The notes under the pieces were generated by a model that ran no database searches, had not been told where the DNA came from, and saw nothing but the letters and a program-made list of their open reading frames with translations. Below, in pieces: positions 1-12,390 of a DNA stretch of 25,349 nucleotides (position 1 is its first letter; each line of letters opens with the position of its first letter). Made by a program: the position numbers and the translations under genes. Source of the DNA: Mesaphorura yosii (taxonomy: Eukaryota; Arthropoda; Collembola; Poduromorpha; Tullbergiidae); assembly GCA_009869945.1 (NCBI GenBank), contig WIXG01000707.1, forward strand, positions 1 through 25,349, read 5' to 3'.

Positions 1-1974
1 ATATGTCTAACAAGAGCAAGGGTTAATGTATTTGCTGTGAAAGTTTCGTGTAATAAATGCGTACGGTCTCTGAGAAATTGCAGTTTGAAGTTTGTCGCCC
101 GACTTCGTATACACCCTTTAGCTTAGCTTAGCAGTCAGGAAGAGGAAATCATGAAATAATGCCTGCCTTTAATACGAAACACAAATTGCAAAGCGGCGCA
201 GTCATTCTCGTGTAGTTGCCCAAAAGGTACACAGAAATGGAAATTGTTGCCGATTGCGTGTACAAATGTAATATAAATGTCCATTGATAAAATTTGGCAT
301 TTTTCTCCTGGCAAATTTATATTTTGGCAAAAAATTCCGAGCTGAAGTTGACTTAATTTGAGCTTATCGTGCGCAAATTCCCTGCCATGTAATGCGTATC
401 GGAATAAAATACCTGAGCTGGAGACCACAATGCGTTGTGTATTCCCAGGGCCGAAGCTGATATGGCAGACTTGATAAATTCTTAATGAAATTAAGCCTCT
501 GAACAAGAAATCAGACGTGCTTAGTCTCAACTCGTAAATTTTTAATAGAGCTTACGCAATCTCATCAGCACTGCTGGCTTCAAAAGAGAGAAATTCTGTT
601 CCGTGTGTGACGTGGGTGGCAACTCACTCTGCTTGCTCTCCCTTATAAATCAAGTGCGTGCTCGTACTACAAGCATTTTAAGTCAAAGTCTAAAGCTCGG
701 TATTTTCTCCAGCGCAGCGGCTTCAGAACCCGACTGCTTAAATTTTCTAGACTAGACTTAGACGGCATTTCATTTAGAAGTTCAAATCTTCGAGATTACA
801 AAGGAATGATTTCAATTATCCATTCGTCCCGACACACACTGAACAACACGTGTGTCTAGTGCCTATTTATCATTAGATAATGAGTTGTGGCTACAGTGGC
901 AGCGTTGGCCTGTTAAGCCTTTCATAAAGTATAAAAATGATTCCAGCTGTGAATCGACTCAATAAAACAGCAACGAAAAGAATTCAGGACCATCAGCAGA
1001 TTCAACAGATATCAAACTGAGCCGGCGTGGGAACGAGAGCTGGGCTGAAAGACACTACATGGCTTGTGACAGAAATAATAAATAAATGGCTTTAACACAC
1101 ATTTTCGCTCATCGTAATGAGAGAATTCTTTCCAGGCCGTTCCGAGTTGCAATCGCGGCTATATTCACGCAATTGGAATAAAATACTGAGACTCCAACAT
1201 CGGGTTTCGCCATGTTTCGTGGGTTTTGATTTCAATCATGCCCAGCTTGAATTCGAATCATGCTCAAGGCCAGCCCATTCCCATCGTCTCGTCTCGGTCG
1301 TGTAAACAGATAAAAATGCCACGCCATGCCTCCATACAAATATATACAATATGATTTCCATTAGTATGATTAACTTTAGATTGCACTGACAGCAGAAGCG
1401 TCCTGTTCTGCCGTTGTCTTGTTTGCCATGCCAGGCTTTCTCGTTCGGGAGCTCCCAATGCAATCATTTAACTGTTCATTTTTGAAAATTCCTGCCACTT
1501 GTCTCACCAGGTCACACGCCGCACGCAGGTGGGTTAATTTAGGAGGCAGATTTTAGATTTAGGAAGTCGAATACGAAATATGTTTTGGATTATCATATAT
1601 CCAATTTCTCCGCTCGCGTTCGCCGTGGCCATGGCGATCTTGTCTCACTTGCGTCGATGCAGTCTGCATCAGAAGTATGAGATACTTCGGGATTGCTTCG
1701 AACATGACGACATGACGTTCGCTCATGAATAATTGATAAATGGATTTCTAGTAGTGTTTTGTTTTGGTTACTGATTTACAAATCCGGCAATACAATAATA
1801 AATTTTCTGCAGTCAACCTAAAGCGTGCGTAGTGCTTATGAAGACATTCTCCACCGTAATGGCAGTTCCGTTACGTCGGTCGGTGATTTGCGAATATATA
1901 AATAATGCCCGCGTGGGCTGGCAGACGGACGCCACAGACGTAGCGTCCAGTCAGAAGTTTGGTTAATGGATGTT
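1..1974. other. Non-coding stretch upstream of the transposon
   Basis: I see no supportable gene here. The longest open frame is on the minus strand (530 to 135, 131 codons), but it opens on TTG rather than ATG and matches no domain I recognise. Three TATA-like motifs occur (TATAAAT at 644, TATAAAAA at 930, TATATAAATA at 1895), each with an imperfect initiator-like CA about 26-31 bases downstream. Motifs this short are expected many times by chance in DNA of this composition. Inferred to be intergenic or intronic. Confidence 0.55.
930..963 (+). promoter_or_regulatory. Weak candidate TATA box and initiator
   Basis: TATAAAAA lies at 930-937, and a TCAATA initiator-like hexamer has its A at 961, 31 bases from the first T of the TATA box. 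That is the usual TATA-to-start spacing in arthropod core promoters. The bases after it form an A-rich, CAGCAA-containing leader-like stretch. The first ATG downstream (1059) gives only eight codons before a stop, so no gene follows directly. A chance match is quite possible. Confidence 0.15.
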
Positions 1975-2011
1975 CAGGGCTGCGACCTCTATTTGCTTGA
2001 TGTTGAAATCA
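1975..2011 (+). repeat. Left terminal inverted repeat of the mariner-like element
   Basis: This pairs with 2946-2983 in inverted orientation. The shared core is GGCTGCGACCT, one mismatch, TATTTG, two mismatches, TGAT, then a looser GTT..AATCA match. There is one extra G near the outer edge (CAGGG against CAGG). The base pair outside it is TT instead of the expected TA. Confidence 0.85.
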
Positions 2012-2070
2012 CTCATAACTCGCTCATACTTTCGAATTAAGACATGAAGCTTGTCACACATTAATTAGCC

Positions 2071-2938
2071 ATGATTAAAACAAGTAAAACAAACAACGCA
2101 AGGTCAACGGTTGACCGACAAGGAGAACCCTCCTACCTAGTCCTACATGACAAAACGCCTGGGAACATCTAGAACGCTCCAGGCCATTATTAAGGAAGAT
2201 TTGAAGAAAAACATCCGCAAGAAGACCAAAGTTCACGTCCTCACTGAATCGCTCAAAGACAACAGGCAAAGGAATGCCCAGAAACTTTACGAGGAGCATC
2301 TGGCCGGCGATAAGTGGGAATACATGGTCACGCTGCGCGAAGCATGGATATACTTGTTCACATGCAATTGCCGAAGCAAGATTTGCTACGTCCGAGAAAG
2401 ACGGTTATTCCAACAATAATAAAAAGTTCATGATCGTGGCTGCAATAAGTGGTCGTGACGTGCTGGTGCTGATTCAGTCCCCGAAAAGGTGAAGATTAGT
2501 TCCAATTTCTATATCGAGGAGCCCCCAAACCATTTTTGGAAGTCTAAGTCCCAAAGTTGTACCCAGGAGTAGAGCGCAAAGTCTACGTGCATCACGATAA
2601 ACCCACATCCCACGTCCAGGCAAACAGATGCTTATGCAGCCAAGCTGGAGTGAAAATTAGGAATTAAAATAATCCCGAAGCAAACATCCCTGTCAAGTCC
2701 CCAGATATCAGCCCTCTTGATTTTTTCGGGTTTTGATACCTCAAGTAGAAGCCCATCTCGCGCCATGTCAAGTCGTTTCGAGGATTGTGGGAAGTCTTGC
2801 AACAGGAATGGAACTCAATATCCGTCGAAACAATTCAAAGTGTGTTGACTCATGGAAAAGACGTCTACGCATGGTAGCCCAGAAGGGTAGAGGTCATGTT
2901 GAACAAACTAAACTTATTCACAAGTGTCGTTTGTACGG
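2071..2938 (+). pseudogene. Mariner-like transposase pseudogene, frameshifted, N-terminus mostly lost
   Basis: The ancestral enzyme would be a DDE/D transposase that cuts and pastes the element in the nucleus. Recognisable blocks occur in order. From 2147: a helix-turn-helix remnant (GTSRTLQAIIKEDL), then KVHVLTE, then KLYEEHLAGDKW, then VTLREAWIYL. Relatives have TLDEAW, so the first catalytic aspartate is arginine here (codon 2336-2338). From about 2430: KFMIVAAISGRDVLVLIQSP. From 2486: KVKISSNFYIEE. From 2551: KLYPGVERKVYVHHDK, which keeps the second aspartate (2596-2598). From 2680: IPVKSPDISPLDFFGF, which keeps the third acidic position (2719-2721). Then FRGLWEVLQQEWNSIS and SWKRRLRMVAQK at the C-terminus. 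The blocks need at least five frame changes and there are several internal stops. The N-terminal DNA-binding half is not recognisable. Family assignment rests on remembered motif patterns, not a search. Confidence 0.88.
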
Positions 2939-2945
2939 TCTAATT

Positions 2946-2983
2946 TGATTAAAACCGATCAGTCAAATATAGGTCGCAGCCTG
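2946..2983 (-). repeat. Right terminal inverted repeat of the mariner-like element
   Basis: This is the inverted partner of 1975-2011. Read on the minus strand it begins CAGGCTGCGACCTATATTTG and continues to ATCA. The dinucleotide immediately outside it is TA (2984-2985), as expected for Tc1/mariner insertion. It lies just past the end of the transposase C-terminal block, so the 3' end of the element is intact. Confidence 0.87.
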
Positions 2984-3149
2984 TATTATTCGACAATTCG
3001 ATAATAAAATTATCCTTGATCTTTCACCGAGCTTAATATCGTAGTTCGATCTCTGTCTCCGATTCTGACGTTGATTCTTATCATTGTGAGTGCAGGAAAT
3101 GGTAGATTCTTGGTACTTCTTTTAACGCAAGGCGCTAGTCTTCGAGTGC

Positions 3150-3188
3150 CACGTGTACGGGTCGACCTGTCCAGTCTGTCGCCACGTG
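3150..3188. promoter_or_regulatory. Pair of CACGTG E-box hexamers in a repeated 10-mer
   Basis: The decamer GCCACGTGTA occurs twice, so CACGTG sits at 3150-3155 and 3183-3188, exactly 33 bases apart. CACGTG is the core site of several bHLH factors in animals. The spacing is about three helical turns. There is no gene nearby to link it to, so a regulatory role is only a possibility. Confidence 0.15.
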
Positions 3189-6100
3189 TATGTATGATTT
3201 CGTGAAGAAATCACAGATCATCCAATCGCCATCCCTTTGATTTTGGCGCTTTATGCTGCTGCGTTTCCTGCAAATAAAGTAACGCGATTCCGTTCTGCTT
3301 AATTTCGCAAGCAATCCCAATTTGTAACAGACGGCGCATTGGCGCGTTGGCTCAATTTGTTTCCGTTTCTCTTAAAGCTGAGCAGACAAGGAAAACGGAA
3401 GCTGAGAATTGAATCCTACAAGTCTCTGCTTCTAAATTATGCATTGCACCCGGGTAGCGCGTGCTCTCGCGTCGGGCTGGGTCTCATTATGCAGCATGCA
3501 CTGGCACAATTATTCTCCAGACTGCATGCATCTGATTCTGGAGTCTGAAATCTGAATTTATATTTCATGCTTTCGATCTCGTTTCTGCCTTCATTATTTT
3601 TTGCTTTTTACTCCCTTTATCATCCAAGACAGTGCAGTGTTTGGCAGTAGAGAAAGGAAAAAGTTTTCTGCCCTGCACAAATAATGCATAACGGCTTGGC
3701 ATCGTATAGGCCGTATTTGCTCACTATTTTGTTCGGGTTGTTTTCTGTTATTATTGTAATGACTTCATCTTTTACTTTTGATGATCTATTATTCTTTAGG
3801 CTCGCTTGCTTGCTATCCTTTGCTGGACGTGCTGCTGCTGGTAGCTGAAATGTCGGCATATGTTTTCGGCTGCGTACAGGGCAGCGGCAGCAGCAGCGAC
3901 CTGATTCTTCTTCATATCAGTTTTTCTTTTGAATAATACATGAGCAACGGCAGCGAAAAGAATACTCAGTCTGTATGGGCTCGCATTCGTAAGCAAGTTG
4001 GACAGGATATAGTACGTGTTTGTGTTGCATCCGTATGACGGGCAAAGCAATCTAGACATTTAAGTCCTGGAGAGGACAACTAGGAAATATTTTAACCTCC
4101 ATTCCATTTAGTTTATGACTTGTCGCTCTTGCTGTACAGAAAAATTTCAATTTCACAAATTGGACGGCAACAAATGAAAGTTTTATACTGTAATTGGGAA
4201 TTCATTGTCAGCATTTTAAAAAATTGCAGAATTCTTAAATTATGCAGCAGAAAGCAACTTGACTGCTGCTCCGCCTTGTCCAAGCCCCAGCTCTTAAAAA
4301 TTACTTTAAGTACAGTTGCTTACGGTTCAATACAAGTTCAATGCATTAGGAATAGGAATAGGCGTAATAAGAATTTTCCAATTTAGGACTTACGATCTAA
4401 ATTTCTTCAACTTTTACTTTTACTTTCACCTACATTTTCCTTTAGGTGATAGAAACGTGGCTGTGGTTTGCGGTTAAATTTTTTCATTTCGAGGAATGAG
4501 ATTGTTGTGCAGTTCACAAAATGGGAAGTTCAAGTCCAGTCGTGCTCATGAGTCGTCTGCATTCCAGTTCCAACCCACGCCTAGTTAGTTTTTTTTAGAG
4601 TTTAAAGCGTAAGCCCGTAAACAACTTTTAACACGTCCACAACAAGTGCTGCGAAGTAGTGTCGTTATTATTACAAAGAATTAGAAGTTCTCAGGTTCCG
4701 AGTCGAGCCGTGCGGGGAGACAGGGACGGAGAGTCAGAACCTCTCGGGATTGAGAAATGGAAATGGATATGATCATTTGAGCTTCTTAACAACAAAACAT
4801 GATCCTTTCCCGTCCTGTTCTCACTTTCTCTTTATCCCCACTCTATGAAATATCCAATATTTTATTTGTGCCGTACAGCGTGTTGTGCTGTATTTGACTT
4901 GAGGTTGGTCCGAGTCCGTAGTTGGTCCCATTTTCGTTTAGTTTCACACTTTCTTCTCCGGTATTCTCAAGTGTAATTTATTTTTCTGCTGCACGAAGCA
5001 CTAAAGTCGCCTGAGCCTGAACCAGCTTAGCATGCATTCAACACTCCACCAGCAGTCGTTTCTCATGCGTCCTTGCACGTCAGGCCGAGTTTGGCCAATG
5101 CGCATTATGTAAAGAGATGTAAAGTGCAAATTAAAGCGTGTAAAATATTACTTGAAACGGTGTGAAGAAGATAAATTACCGAGGTGGGACAAGAGAATTG
5201 TGAGCAGGACTATTATTTTTCAGGAATTTGAGACTCGCATTCAGTTTGCTTGGCATAAGTACCTTCATATTTCAAGATCAGACAAAAACTCTTACTGCCA
5301 CTACTGCGTTATTATTGCGTAGTCCTTACATTGACAAAGCCTAATGATGGCACACTACATCACGGCAATGTAATGCGATTGAGCTTAATCGCTTTCCACC
5401 CACGCATTCGTTCAAAGATTTCCGAATTTTAATTTCCTGTTTATCTTTGGAATTTGCTGGCGGGTGACGCCGGCGAGAGCACGTGACGTGAGCAATTTCT
5501 GCCAATACACGGTTCCGCATAAAAATAGAGGCACAACTGAGTCATTAATCCATTAATGAAATTCCGAGCGGTGCAGCGGTTTCCTCGAGCACCGCATACT
5601 TTATTAAATCTAATAATAGATCCATATTTGGATAATGACATAAGCCTGATCCCACACACATGAAGTGAAGCAGAGACTGAACTTGGCTGGAACGCAGGCT
5701 CGACTCGGAACTCATATAGATATAGAGATACAACTCACTGGCCTTGCTGATGGAGTCCCGATTTTCATTCAATCAACGTGTATATTCATTTATGTCGGTG
5801 ACAGATCAAAAATATGCATCACGTCGGTGGCACGAAAGTGAAAGCAAAGCCTTCAAGGCTTGCCTGGAGGAATACTGACAATTGACTACGCAAATTCACT
5901 ATCATGAAGGAAGAACTTAATGATAGAATCTCTTATACGTACACACTGATGAACTTATTTCACGGATCATATAGCAAATCAAAAATAGCCTTACTTTTCT
6001 ACTGTTTTAGTGATTAATATAATGATTTTGTGTGATGGTTTTTCTAGCACTTATTTCGGTCGTTGAAAAGTTAAATTACATAATATATTGTGTGTGCGTA

Positions 6101-9100
6101 TTTTGTGGATTAAATTCTTCACGAAATCAGAGCAGTGGTGTTTTTATTGAGCACCCGATTTCTGTCTCCCACGCTCCATTAAGCTTCAGTTCTTTCATCC
6201 ACGAAATTTTAAAGTGTCCATCAATCACCGGTTTAATCGTCTAATGCCAGCATTTGCCAGGATTTTTCCATTCATTCAACCTACCATCAAGCCAAAGTAC
6301 AGAACAATCACAATGACAGATTGCTGGGATGGCGATATTTTACCGCGGGTTGTCAAATCAAGTGTCACTTTGCGATTGCAATCATGGTCGCGGAAAAGGA
6401 ACCGATTTGCATTCAGAAGATGAAATTTTTCTCAAGCACGTCTTTCATTCAGAAAACAACCATGGCGTTGCGGGAAAAGGCTCCGGGCGTTCGTGCATAG
6501 GTTTCATTTTCTTCCTGTCATCGCCGACGTATCCATCTTCCTGAAACATTTTTGTTCAGTGATGTGATGAAGGGAAGACAGGAAAAGTGCGCTTTTTTCC
6601 ACAAAATTGTACTAAAAGTACAACGATTTGTGCCGTGTCATTGGGATTCAAGCATTCGAATAATAATGCACATCTTTTCTTTTTATCCACGCTTCCTGTG
6701 CTTTGCTGCGCTGCTTGGTTGCAGAGCTTGCGTTTGTAATTCTAGTATCATTTAACGAAATATTATTTCTGTACTAGTTTCCTGTTTTCAGTCCTTTCCT
6801 CTTTCCATGTGGTTATTTCATCAGCACTCCAGCATGCAACGCTTTGAGTTGCGTTGGTTGTCCTCTTTCACTTTTCCGTGATCGTTAGGTAGTTTCCTCC
6901 AGAGGAAATGTGAAGAGATGTTGCACATTTACTTTATCATCCGACTCTACTTGAACTCCCGAGCACCAGCCAGCAACAAAAATAAGGCAACATTTTCCGT
7001 TTATTTTCTTTTCTCTCAAACTTTTCTTTGCTCTCGTTCTTATTTGTCTTGTTACGGACAAAAGTTTGTTCGTTATTTGCTCAGGCCTAGGTCGAGTGAA
7101 GGTTTTGTGCGTGCTGGAGTGAAAGCACAAAGGTGCATTGCATGGCACTTGGTCGTCTGTCGGTCGGTCCAGCATCCACCTGTAGTTTTCGTGGTTCCAG
7201 TTCTACCGGATGCACAGGTCCAGCCAGTCGTTGCCTTACCTGGTTGCTTGCTGTGTCTACGTCTTCTATAGCTTCTTTATACGTCAAATATTCATAAGAT
7301 GCAATGCAACAGTATATTTTTGTGCACTGTAATGTGCAGGCATCCAAATTTTTACCTGTATCGATCTTCTTTTCTAGCCTCACTCGGAAATACGTATCAT
7401 CTTCCGCGTAGCTCATCTCATCCTCTCTTCCTGCTCCTCATTTTGTGTACGTTCCTTTCCAACTCGTACCCGAAAAGCACGATATGAGTAACGAAATGTT
7501 GACTGTCTACAAGTGTTCAGTAGCGAAAAGATGAACTAATTTTACCGATAGAATTTGAATGACTAAATTGGCATTTCCATCAAAGAATTGACGGCGTATC
7601 ACACTTGTTCACGTTCACGTACATGTTTACATGGTCAACATATTAAATGTCCGAGAATTGTATGAATTTTAGTTTAACAAGAGCACCTGAACGTGAAATG
7701 AAGTGCCAGTGCCATTTCCGCCTGCTGCTGCCCTTGCCTTCAAATGAGCAACTTAAAGTTGCATTTGAAACGAATGCTTCTGAAAATTCGTCGATTTATG
7801 AGACTTAAAAAGTTTAATACATTAACTCCAAGTCCGCTGGGCACCCTTCAAGCTAGAGTTGGGCTCCAACCCTCTCGGCTTGTCTGTGTCCTACGTGTGT
7901 TCGTATTTTCTTGCTAAAGAGACGTGAAAACAAAACATTCTTGGACATCAAGTATACACTTGAGAGAAATCAACCAAACTCTTCGTCCTCTCAGGCTGCC
8001 GCTGCTGTAAGCTTGAAGCACGCTTCTTCTTGTTACTACTGTGCTACTGTTCTTTTTGTTTCGTAATTCCACATGAAAAGGACTTCATTCGTGTTCCTGT
8101 AAATATACGTGGTAGTAACGTCAAAGGGAAATTCTATCGCAGTCGCGTAAATCTTTTGAGGGAGTGTGAGATCGTATCGTTTAGCGGCTCATTTGGTGCG
8201 AAAGAGAAGGGAAAGGTGTGATCCTGTGATGGTTAACACGCTGTTACTTCTTGATGGCATGCGAAAAATGCGGGCGCGAGCGTCGATCCTTAAGAGAAGT
8301 GAGTGCTCTGACATTCCTCCGCCCTCAATGAACACAAGAATTAGCTGACCTTTTTTATGGTGACATTTTTTACTCAGACACCAATTTCCTGGTGGCGTAG
8401 CAGAACAGACAGGAGAAGGGCAACATAAATTTGGGACAGCGCAGCAGTTAATGGGCTAGCACAAAAATAAATTCCAGACGAGCAGTTAATACAGTTACTT
8501 ACAATTTATTTACTCCAGTTTGCACGAAACTTATGATTCGGACGGTTGCACGTTAGAACCCATTGGTCTAATGGCAAACTGGCATGATTTGACTGCACTG
8601 TCGTGCCAATATGATTAGGAATCCATTAGGCTCCATTATAGCCTTCACTCAGGAAAAATTTCCGTTGTATTCCGACACGAAATTATATTTTTCATTAAGC
8701 ACGGGTCGTAATTTACAAGGTTCTCAGGTAAATGCACTCAAAACCACCAACTCGACGTTCCCAACGCTTAATTAATATTTATTCCCGTTATTTGTCCCTT
8801 TAATCTTTTCTCATCGCCATAAAGTCAAATTTTATATGATAAATTAGATTCTCAAGTGCATTCCTTGCTTGGAGAGTGGATCAAAGGCTCATATCGCTTC
8901 TTTTAATCACTCGTGTTCTCAGCTTATAATTAATCCAGCGTATGCAACCGAGCAACGACTTTGAGTACGTATCTCATAAACTTTATTAATCTGAAACTTT
9001 AAAATTTGAACAGTTTAATGCCAAGAGAGTGCACACTCGAAATTTTTGCACTTTTTAATGAGTTTTTGAAGTTCTCTTAAATTCAATCACCACTACTATA

Positions 9101-10184
9101 GCGCAAGACACTCATAGCACAACAACCAACGACGTCGATACACCAATGCAATGCAGCCTTGTGTCAGAGATCCGAACCCACTCCAAAGTGTAAATCTACC
9201 CGAATCGCGCGCATGTCATGAAAATGCCTTCGGCACACGAAGAATGAACTTTTGAACTTTGACGTGGGCTGAAGATACCTCAACTTCTTTGAATAAATGA
9301 TGATGTTTAATTGCAAAATTATGTACGCATTTGGATGAAAGTGCCAGTGAGAAACTTTATTAATAACAACGTGCGACGTGGCACACTTATAAGATTGAAA
9401 TGCATATCTGAGGCAAGGTGTGTTGTGTTGTGTGCACGTATCAAATATCACCAGTTGAACCCGCAAACTGTGCAGTTGAATCAGACGATGCATCTCCTAT
9501 TCTTTTCAGTTAAGCTTCTTAAAGCCGACTTACTTTTTCCTCGTTCTTAAATAATAATTGATGATCAATGCCGTCAGCCCAACAAAAATTCAAGGCAAAG
9601 CAAGGCAGAAATACTTCAAAATGCGAAACTTTCTGTATGATTTTCTGTCTTATTTGCATAACAGTAGCAACAGCATCAGACATCAGGAGCTTTTCCCTCC
9701 GATACAAGGACGGCAAGACACGCAGATGACGCAGAAGATGAGCAAAGGAGGCTCAAGAAGGATTAGAAAAATATAAATCGATCAAGTGTAATATTACACA
9801 GTAAACGCAAACGAAGTGAAAGTGAAAAGTTTTCTTTTCCTGGTTTTTATTCTTATGCAAAACGATGCAAACGAGGGCGAGGAGAACGATCGGTCTTTCT
9901 CCGCTTCTCCACGGCTCCCGCACGGACCGTTCGTTGGGCTGGAATGAGATGAGAAATGATTGTAAGACGTGTTATGAAGATAAGTGGCTATATTCGAGGA
10001 ATAACGAGTCCGACCTGAATCAGCTCGCTTTTCTCTCAGTCTCAGGTCTCAGTTCTCCATGCAAATGCAAAAACACGAGGAAATTTACATATTTAGATGG
10101 GAATTCGCATTCTCATCGCGCAAACACGATAAACGGGTATTATTGATGGATTATTATGATAACTGCTGTACATTACCTCAGCAT

Positions 10185-10208
10185 GCACGTGTGTGTGTGT
10201 GCACGTGC
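10185..10208. repeat. GT microsatellite flanked by two CACGTG sites
   Basis: A GTGTGTGTGTGTG run at 10189-10201 is bordered on both sides by GCACGTG, giving CACGTG hexamers at 10186-10191 and 10202-10207, 16 bases apart. The ends form a short inverted repeat around the run. A third CACGTG lies at 10330-10335. The microsatellite is seen directly; any protein-binding role is inferred. Confidence 0.6.
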
Positions 10209-12243
10209 CATGTTTTGCGCCATAAAATGCACACGCTTGCCAGTGAACATTTCAATTGTCAGTTAATTTTGTTTTACTTTTACGCCAGCTAGGCATTAAG
10301 CCGCATTGCTTGTCCGTTCATTCTGCGGGCACGTGCGTAATAAAGTCAAGTCGTCAAGCGGGAAGCCCAGCAGTAGTCAAGTTATAGACTCGCTCTGGTA
10401 AAACTACGCCGATGAACTAGGACTGCTGCTCGTTGGCTCGTTACGAGTATATTATTTAGCTCCGTGGAGAGTTTACCCAACCCATTATCACTCTAATAAC
10501 CATGCAATAAAATATCGAATTTTGCAATCATCCTCTCATCATATCAACATGGCAAGGCCCGGCGCACTCACCTCATAATCCCCTACATCTACTAATCTAC
10601 ATAATCCACATTTGACGCAATATTGAATTAACAAAATTACACGCTGGCTTGGGACCCGGCTGAATACGGAATATGCAATACGAAATTGAGTGTGGAGAAA
10701 AACAACACGCAAGATTAATTTAATGATTCTAAATAGCACTGTAATGGGATACTTCTGTTTGTCAGTACTCACTGTGCTTGCTCTGTGTCCAAGTCCGAGG
10801 TGAAAGTTGGTTTCACATTTGCACGCTACAAGCTTAATATTCTCATCATTTCGACTACGCTACGCGGCAAGGCAATGCAATGTGGTAGCCGTAATTTAGA
10901 CAACGAGCCATTGCTATGTGCTAAAGAGGAAATAATTTCATACACCATTGTAATAAAGTTATAAATTGTAATGGTAACGACGACGGAACGGCAAGCGTCA
11001 AGGCACATCTCGAGAACCACAAGAAACCAAGGCGAATGCGGAGACGCTGACTGCAAAGAGAATCAGAGAATATGAATGCGAATGCGATACCCTCGCCCGG
11101 CCTGGAATAAGCGTGAGCGTGTCAGGCGTAAGCATACCTTGCATTTCATTGTATCCACAGTTGGAATGGCACTGAACTGGAAGAGAGAATGAATTCATCG
11201 TGCCATCGTGCTTTATATGTACAACGCAATGTGGGTCGATACGAGTACAAGCACGGAAACGAAAGCGAAAGCGAGTTCAGCGGAGAAAGTTATGCGGCAT
11301 GGTTTCAGGCTACCAAGCCGCCGCTGCGCTCCTGAATGAGGATTGTACAACAAGTAGTTGGCAATCGGTTTCCACTATAATAATAATAACTTGGAGACTT
11401 GTAGCTCAATATTCTGCTGTTGCTTGACTTCGCCAGTCTGGCCTGGGCTGGCCACAAGAGCAAAAGCAACAGCGAGCAGCTGTGTAAGCAGTGCGCTCTA
11501 CGCTTGGCTGAGTCGCACTCATTATTGCGAGTCTTGGCCGCATGCTCGATCGGTCGGTCTTCTGGTCTCATGCTCGCTCCCATTATTGTCCTATGGTACT
11601 TATTTGGGCTGGCATATCTTCCAGATTACTATTATTATATTAGCGCATTACACTTGCTCCCAGCTTATCTCGTGCACTTCAGAGAAAGTAAATATTGAAA
11701 CTGACAGTGAGCGAAGATGTAATTCATCTTGAACTTGTGCCCAACGCTGCTGCATTACTCGAGGCCAGACTCGCCTTACACTCACAAGATTGAATTACGG
11801 TTCAATTAAGTTTAACACTGCTAGTGGGTATCGGCTTTGATTATCTTTAACCAGACATGTATTTTTATAAATCTTTCGGCTCGCTTTTTAGAATTCCATT
11901 TGGTGAAGTCCTATTCGATTGAGCGGGCATACATTTTTAATGCCGCGAAAATTGAGATATTGGATAATAACTTCTGCCTGGGTTGGACTCATTTGTAATT
12001 GCCACTTCAACCAGACACGGCATACTTCTATTTTATTGGACACCTGTACACTCGATATTAAAATGCGTATATTGGAAGCCTATTTTGGAATGCGACTTGC
12101 AAAGCTTCGCCATTACAAAAAGATAAAATGAAAGCATTCATTCAACCGTTAGGATGAACATAAAGTCAAATGAGCAAAAATTTGCATATAAATTTAATAT
12201 TAAGAAATCCAGTCGGCCATCTGCCCGCTTCTTCTGTTTACTT

Positions 12244-12268
12244 AAGAAGCGTACGGCGTACGCTTTTT
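12244..12268 (+). repeat. Stem-loop followed by a T run
   Basis: AAGCGTAC and GTACGCTT form an 8-bp perfect stem around the loop GGC (12255-12257). It extends to 11 bp with one G-T wobble because the right side runs into six Ts (12264-12269). In bacteria this would look like an intrinsic terminator, but nothing else here is bacterial and no gene ends before it. In this eukaryotic-looking context I treat it only as an inverted repeat. Confidence 0.6.
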
Positions 12269-12390
12269 TCGTCCCGCCGTCTTTGTGTCAGGCATAAGAT
12301 TGTCATTTCTTAAATATGACTTTTAAAGTATTGAAAATCCGATTCAGTGAAAGAATTTGGAAACCGTGCGCAGTGAATAAATTTTATTTT

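Larger units (their letters stand above)
1975..2983 (+). mobile_element. Decayed Tc1/mariner-like DNA transposon, about 1.0 kb
   Basis: The element is bounded by imperfect terminal inverted repeats of about 37-38 bp. The left repeat starts CAGGGCTGCGACCT and the right repeat, read on the minus strand, starts CAGGCTGCGACCT. Both continue with a TATTTG block and a TGAT block. TA follows the right end at 2984-2985, the usual target duplication of this superfamily. The left flank reads TT, so that TA copy is mutated or the edge is off by a base. Between the repeats lies a broken transposase on the same strand. At about 1009 bp it is shorter than the roughly 1.2-1.3 kb usual for autonomous relatives, and the missing part corresponds to the N-terminal DNA-binding region. 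It cannot move by its own enzyme. Confidence 0.88.
2986..12243. other. Long stretch with no supportable gene
   Basis: About 9.3 kb contain only short open frames in all six phases (the longest are 117 codons plus at 6918-7271 and 109 minus). These overlap one another on both strands and show no recognised domain. Visible small features are TGC/GCA-rich triplet runs around 3829-3898, a TTTTAC-type repeat near 4410-4430, a GT run at 10189-10201, a GAAAGC-like tandem near 11259-11275, and clustered CACGTG hexamers (3150, 3183, 10186, 10202, 10330). No tRNA, rRNA or conserved microRNA seed-and-stem that I could recognise is present. Confidence 0.55.

Noticed and set aside
135..530. 131-codon minus-strand open frame, the longest in the window
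   Set aside because: It opens on TTG with no early ATG, shows no recognised domain or signal peptide, and its length is near what chance gives for this amount of sequence.
644..1948. TATA-like motifs at 644 and 1895 as real promoters
   Set aside because: Initiator matches are imperfect, no coding sequence follows, and such hexamers are common at this base composition.
7087..7416. 109-codon minus-strand ATG frame containing a donor-like CAG/GTAAAA at 7356
   Set aside because: No recognised domain, a mirrored plus-strand frame of similar length, and no matching acceptor or second exon that I could pair with it.
9558..9776. Lys/Arg-rich 72-codon plus-strand frame
   Set aside because: Overlaps a similar minus-strand frame and has no recognised motif; composition alone is not enough.
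12244..12269. Intrinsic (rho-independent) transcription terminator
   Set aside because: The stem plus T run fits the shape, but no gene precedes it and the window does not look bacterial.
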